Source: Verrucomicrobiaceae bacterium
Lineage (GTDB): Bacteria; Verrucomicrobiota; Verrucomicrobiia; Verrucomicrobiales; Verrucomicrobiaceae
Direction of reading: 5' to 3'
Length of the DNA: 9,815 nt
NCBI GenBank assembly: GCA_947463285.1
Contig: CANHTV010000105.1
Span: 1-9,815 of the forward strand
Each line of letters starts with the position of its first letter. Position 1 is the first letter of the stretch. Under the pieces are notes generated by a model. The model had not been told where the DNA came from. It saw only the letters and a list, made by a program, of their open reading frames with translations, and did not search any database. This document shows positions 6,057-9,815 of the stretch, in pieces. The position numbers and the translations under genes are program-made.

Positions 6057-7126
6057 GCCGCGTCCTGATCACAGCTGTGAACACGGTCTGCGCCCTGGGC
6101 GGATCGCTTGAGGAATCGCTGACCACCTGGCGTGCCGGGCGCTCTGGCCTGCGGGCTGAAGGGGAGCTTTTGCTCGGACGCATCGCGGATCTGAAGCCTT
6201 TGAACGGGCGGCGTTATGGTGCGGCCTCAAACCTCGCCGTGCATGTTTCACGGCAGTCCGTGGCCAGAGCAGGTTGGACTCCTGAGCAAACACGAGATGC
6301 CTGGATCTTTGCCGCCAGCAGTCGTGGCAATGTGGGGGAGCTGCTGGGGCACTACGCCGCGCGCCGCCCAGTACGTCGCTTTAGCGCCAGCAATGCCATC
6401 CATAGCGAGATCGCCGCAGCGGTGAGCATCGAGCTGGGCATTTTGGGGCCATGGCAGATGCTCTCCAGTGGCTGCTCTTCCGGCCTGGATGCCCTGGGCA
6501 TGGCCTGGATGGCGCTGCGCTCGGGTTTGACCAAACGGGCGCTCGTCGTCGCGGTGGAGCTGCCGCTTTTGCCTGAGCTGATCCGTGATTTTCGGGACAC
6601 GCATCTGCTCTCCACCTCCGGGGTGAATGACCCCCTTTCTCCCCACACGAGCGGTCTGCATCTCGGTGAGGCCGGGGTGGCTGTGACGCTAGAGCTGGCG
6701 GATCAGGGGCTGGCAGAAATGACGCATTACACGGCAAACAGCGAGGCCTACGACTCCCTCATGATCCCTGAGGACGGTGCCCGTTTAGCTGACCTGCTGC
6801 GCCCGCTGCCGCAGCCAGACCTCATTTGCCCCCATGCCACCGGCACTCTGAATAATGCCGTGGCAGAATCAAACGCCCTGCGTGCTGTTTATGCCAAGGT
6901 GCCGCCGCTGATGCTGATGAAGCCCCTCACTGGCCACACCCTCGGGGCCAGTGGTTTGCTAGATGTGGCACTGCTCGTCGGCAGCCTGCCTGAGGTGCCC
7001 GGTAATCTGGCAGGACTGACGGGTGTCACGGATCAGCCTTGCGGCTTAAAATCTAACGATGTGGTCATCAAAATCGCCTCAGGCATGGGCGGGCATAATG
7101 CAGCGGTGGCTTTGCGGGTTTGCTGA
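6053..7126 (+). CDS. Short beta-ketoacyl synthase-like protein
   Basis: This is a thiolase-fold condensing enzyme of the KAS I/II type, which joins an acyl group to malonyl-ACP. It has 357 aa, shorter than FabF at about 410. The catalytic set is present: Cys141 in SSGCSSGLDALG, His261 in PHATGTLNNAVAE (usually HGTGT), and Lys290 and His295 in KPLTGHTLGASG. The LHLGEAG stretch (203-208 region) and the C-terminal GMGGHNAAV, like the SFGFGGHNA of KAS enzymes, also fit. The shortening lies in the N-terminal half, before the Cys. The GTG start at 6053 overlaps the TGA of the preceding dehydrogenase, which suggests translational coupling. No acyl carrier protein, ketoreductase or dehydratase is nearby, so whether it serves fatty acid, polyene or another pathway is unknown. 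An incomplete chain-length factor is unlikely because the active-site Cys is kept. Confidence 0.85.
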   Translation: MSRVLITAVNTVCALGGSLEESLTTWRAGRSGLRAEGELLLGRIADLKPLNGRRYGAASNLAVHVSRQSVARAGWTPEQTRDAWIFAASSRGNVGELLGHYAARRPVRRFSASNAIHSEIAAAVSIELGILGPWQMLSSGCSSGLDALGMAWMALRSGLTKRALVVAVELPLLPELIRDFRDTHLLSTSGVNDPLSPHTSGLHLGEAGVAVTLELADQGLAEMTHYTANSEAYDSLMIPEDGARLADLLRPLPQPDLICPHATGTLNNAVAESNALRAVYAKVPPLMLMKPLTGHTLGASGLLDVALLVGSLPEVPGNLAGLTGVTDQPCGLKSNDVVIKIASGMGGHNAAVALRVC

Positions 7127-7159
7127 AAATGACGGGGCAAGGAAGAGCTTGAGGGCAAG

Positions 7160-9697
7160 ATGCGTTTACTGCGCCTGTCATCCCTCTCCCGACTTATGCG
7201 CCCGCTCTACCTCCTCCTTTTCACCTGCCTCGCCTCAGCCCCTGCCGCCGAGGTCTTTGAAGCCGCGCTCGGTCGTGAAGCAGAGCTTCCTAAAGGCAAG
7301 GAAGCGGACGGAATCCGGGGTGACTTCGTACTCCGCAGTGACAAGGTGGAGGCTACCATCTCCCACAATGCGCCCCTTCGCCGGGCGAACATGAGCACCT
7401 TTTACGGCGCCGATGGTGTCTCGCCGGGCTGTCTTTACGATCTCACGCTGCGCGGTGCGGCCAATGATCAGCTTGTTTGTTATGGCCCCGCCGGTCATGG
7501 CGAGGTCTCGTACGTCAAAACTGTCGCCACGAAGAATCCTACTGAGGCCGCTGTGGAGTCCGTGAAGACCGCCGCGAAAAACGGCGGCGTCTTCAAGCGG
7601 AACGAATACCGCGTCAAAGACGGTGTGCAGGGCATCTTCATCACCACCATCTTCCGCAACGAATCCGCTACCGCCCAAAAAGTCAGCACCAAGGACGACC
7701 TGACCAAGTTTGACAGCACCGGCGAAACGGCCGACGACATCCGCTGGGTGGATGCCATCAATCCCGCCCACAAAGGCGCTTACGCCATCGCCATCCTAAG
7801 CCTCACGGGCATCGAGAAGCTTACGGACACCATCGAACTCGCACCAAAGCAGGAAGTCGTCATCGCCCGCTTCTTCAGCGTCGGCAGCTCGCCAGCGCAG
7901 GCCGTGGGTGAAGCCCGCGCGGCGAAAGGCATGAAGCTCGGCAGCGTCAGTGGACAGATCGTCGGAGCCGATGGCAAAGGCATCGTCACTGCCGCGATCT
8001 CCATCCCCGATGGCAAAAAGACCCTCACTGCCTATCCCGATGCCGAGGGCAAATACAGCTTCAAGCAACCCGTCGGGCCTGCTGAGTTGACGATCAATGA
8101 CCTCGGACGCACTCAGGGAAAAGTCAGTCTCACGGTAGCGGAAGGTGAAACCACCTCACCCAAGGTCGCTCTCGCTGATGCCTCCCGAATTCGCTTTGCC
8201 ATCACCGATGAGGCCGGTAAGCCCATCCCCTGCAAGGCACACTTTGCCCCGCTGGATGAAGGTGCACCGAAGCTCAATCTCGGCCCAAAATGGCGCGCTC
8301 ACGGATGTGTCGATCAATACCACAGCGAAAACGGCCAGTTCACCCAGCAGCTCCCGGCGGGAAAATATCGCGTCGTCGTCGTTCGTGGACCTGAGTATGG
8401 ACAACTCGCCCAGGAGGTGACGCTTGCCGCCGGGCAGGAGTTTGTTTTCAAAGGCACGCTGAAGCGGCTCGTGGATACGAAGGGCTGGATCAGCAGTGAT
8501 TTCCACAACCACAGCACCCCGAGCGGCGACAACGTCTGCGACACCGACGGACGCCTCATCAACATCGCCGCCGAGCATCTGGAGTTTGCCCCCACCACCG
8601 AGCATAACCGACTTTACGACTGGGAGCCCACCATCAAAGCCCTCGGCCTCGAAGCCCACATCAAGACCGTCAAAGGCATGGAACTCACCGGTAGCCGTCA
8701 GCACTTCAATGCCTTCCCCTTCGAGCCTGATCCGCTGCTCCAGGACGGTGGCGCTCCCGTCTGGAATGACGACCCACGCATCACTGCCCTCACGCTCCGC
8801 CGCTGGCAGGGCGAGCGATCCGACCGCTACATCCAGTTCAATCATCCCGACCTCAGCAACATGTTCATCGACCGCGATGGCGACGGCATCGCTGATGGTG
8901 GCTTCGTCGGCGTCGGCGGCATGATTGACGCCACCGAGACCGAAAACGGCCCCGGCACCGACATCCTCCACGATGCACCCTTTAAAGTCGGCCGCACTGC
9001 CGGAGCCCTCGCCGCCAAAGCTAGCACCGTGCGTGAGTTCGTCTGGCGTCAGCTTTTGAATCAAGGTCACCGCCTTGTCGCCGTCGGCGTGGCCGATGCC
9101 CACAGCGTCTATGGCAATGGAGTCGGCTGCTGGCGCGGCTATATCCCCAGCAGCACCGATGAACCCGCGAAGATCGACTGGGCTGAACTCTCCCCCCGCG
9201 TGAAACAAGGCAACATGGTGCTCACCACCGGCCCCTTCTTGGAAGTCACCACACAGAACGGCAAAATCGCTGGCGATGACGACCGCGCCACGGGCGGCAT
9301 CGACCTCAAAGTCCGCGTGCAATGCACCGACTGGATCGACATCGATCGCGTGCAGGTTTTGGTGAACAGCCGCCCCGATCCGAAGCTGAACTTCACCCGC
9401 GCTGCCAATCCCAAGATGTTCCAGGACGGTGTCGTGAAGTTTGAGCAAACCATCCACGTCCCCCTCCAACAAGACGCCCACCTCATCGTCGTCGCCATTG
9501 ATGAAGACGGCGACTCCAAGGTCGGCTTCGGCACCAGCGACTACGCCAAGATGCGCCCCTGCGCCTACAACAACCCCATCTACGTCGATGCCGACGGCAA
9601 CGGCTTCAAACCCAACGGCGACACCCTTGGCTACGACCTGCCCAGCATGGGCATCACCGCAGACAAGGCCAGGGCGCTGCTGGAAGCGAAGAAGTGA
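7160..9697 (+). CDS. Secreted CehA/McbA-type PHP-domain metallohydrolase
   Basis: This 845-aa exported protein begins with a signal peptide (about 1-30, hydrophobic LYLLLFTCLASAPAA). GAGGG (7151-7155) four bases before ATG 7160 supports this start; ATG 7196 is an alternative. Residues about 31-258 are unassigned. A carboxypeptidase-regulatory-like beta domain follows at about 262-340 (SVSGQIVGADGKGI...GKYSF), and a second such domain at about 343-435. The C-terminal PHP domain shows likely metal ligands: DFHNH (D447, H449, H451), TEHN (E481, H482), GMEL (E508), H515, NHPD (H562) and ADAH (D646, H648). This set is as in CehA/McbA-type hydrolases, whose known members cleave esters or carbamates, and in PHP phosphoesterases. 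Three calcium-type runs are present: DRDGDGIADG (571-580), DEDGDS (781-786) and DADGNG (811-816). The substrate is unknown. It lies 33 bases after the ketosynthase gene, probably in the same operon. Confidence 0.82.
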   Translation: MRLLRLSSLSRLMRPLYLLLFTCLASAPAAEVFEAALGREAELPKGKEADGIRGDFVLRSDKVEATISHNAPLRRANMSTFYGADGVSPGCLYDLTLRGAANDQLVCYGPAGHGEVSYVKTVATKNPTEAAVESVKTAAKNGGVFKRNEYRVKDGVQGIFITTIFRNESATAQKVSTKDDLTKFDSTGETADDIRWVDAINPAHKGAYAIAILSLTGIEKLTDTIELAPKQEVVIARFFSVGSSPAQAVGEARAAKGMKLGSVSGQIVGADGKGIVTAAISIPDGKKTLTAYPDAEGKYSFKQPVGPAELTINDLGRTQGKVSLTVAEGETTSPKVALADASRIRFAITDEAGKPIPCKAHFAPLDEGAPKLNLGPKWRAHGCVDQYHSENGQFTQQLPAGKYRVVVVRGPEYGQLAQEVTLAAGQEFVFKGTLKRLVDTKGWISSDFHNHSTPSGDNVCDTDGRLINIAAEHLEFAPTTEHNRLYDWEPTIKALGLEAHIKTVKGMELTGSRQHFNAFPFEPDPLLQDGGAPVWNDDPRITALTLRRWQGERSDRYIQFNHPDLSNMFIDRDGDGIADGGFVGVGGMIDATETENGPGTDILHDAPFKVGRTAGALAAKASTVREFVWRQLLNQGHRLVAVGVADAHSVYGNGVGCWRGYIPSSTDEPAKIDWAELSPRVKQGNMVLTTGPFLEVTTQNGKIAGDDDRATGGIDLKVRVQCTDWIDIDRVQVLVNSRPDPKLNFTRAANPKMFQDGVVKFEQTIHVPLQQDAHLIVVAIDEDGDSKVGFGTSDYAKMRPCAYNNPIYVDADGNGFKPNGDTLGYDLPSMGITADKARALLEAKK

Positions 9698-9777
9698 GGC
9701 GATTGCACCTTCCAATCTTGCCGATTTTTAGCTCAGTCCTAAATCCGACATTAATGGCAAATTCGCAGGAAAACTAA

Positions 9778-9800
9778 GCTGGTTCTTTACCAGCCTTTTC
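9778..9800 (+). terminator. Probable intrinsic terminator after the PHP hydrolase gene
   Basis: GCTGGT (9778-9783) pairs with ACCAGC (9789-9794) around a TCTTT loop, and CTTTTC follows. The stem has six pairs and lies 80 bases after the stop codon. It would close the glcD-ketosynthase-hydrolase unit. The bases between 9698 and 9777 show no other feature. Confidence 0.7.
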
Positions 9801-9815
9801 TCATTCGCGTTTCCC

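Noticed and set aside
7129..7152. Seven-codon frame ATG...TGA between the ketosynthase and the PHP hydrolase
   Set aside because: It is too short to support as a gene, and its end merges with the hydrolase ribosome-binding site. Nothing suggests an attenuator leader peptide.
8156..9715. 519-codon open frame on the - strand
   Set aside because: It lies wholly opposite the PHP hydrolase gene, whose strong C preference at third positions keeps the antisense frame open. Its translation is a low-complexity run of Val, Gly, Ala and Asp with no family motif.

Overview
The window looks like chromosomal DNA of a Gram-negative, heterotrophic bacterium, most likely from the Verrucomicrobia (a Prosthecobacter/Verrucomicrobium-like lineage). 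This placement is an inference. It rests on the outer-membrane receptor and signal peptides, the general lack of strong Shine-Dalgarno sequences, and the gene set: a degenerate sigma-54 activator, a secreted CehA/PHP-type protein and small lineage-type exported proteins. No marker gene proves it. I see no insertion sequence, tRNA, rRNA, CRISPR array or phage gene.

Left part (1-1420, + strand). The window opens inside an NtrC-family regulator whose C-terminal AAA+ and Fis-type DNA-binding parts are visible. Its GAFTGA loop is missing, and the Walker B Asp, sensor I Asn and sensor II Arg are replaced, so it is probably a pseudo-ATPase. Fourteen bases later comes ribE, riboflavin synthase. A strong hairpin at 1386-1415 separates this pair from the convergent gene.

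Middle (1441-3870). On the - strand lies a BtuB-like TonB-dependent outer-membrane receptor. Its roughly 370-base leader carries a recognisable cobalamin riboswitch (about 3680-3462) followed by several hairpins that could form the expression platform. This makes cobalamin or another corrinoid the likely substrate. Divergently, at 3870-4478, is a small exported protein of unknown function, closed by a perfect 36-base palindromic terminator.

Right part (4668-9697, + strand). Three genes form a probable operon. A GlcD-type FAD-linked 2-hydroxyacid dehydrogenase overlaps a short beta-ketoacyl synthase-like protein by 3 bases. After 33 bases follows a large secreted CehA/McbA-type PHP metallohydrolase with an intact set of likely metal ligands. 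A short hairpin with a T-rich tail at 9778-9800 ends the unit. The physiological link between these three is not obvious.

The points most worth a second look are the degenerate sigma-54 activator, the riboswitch leader and its platform, and the overlap of an oxidoreductase gene with a ketosynthase gene that has no visible acyl carrier protein partner.
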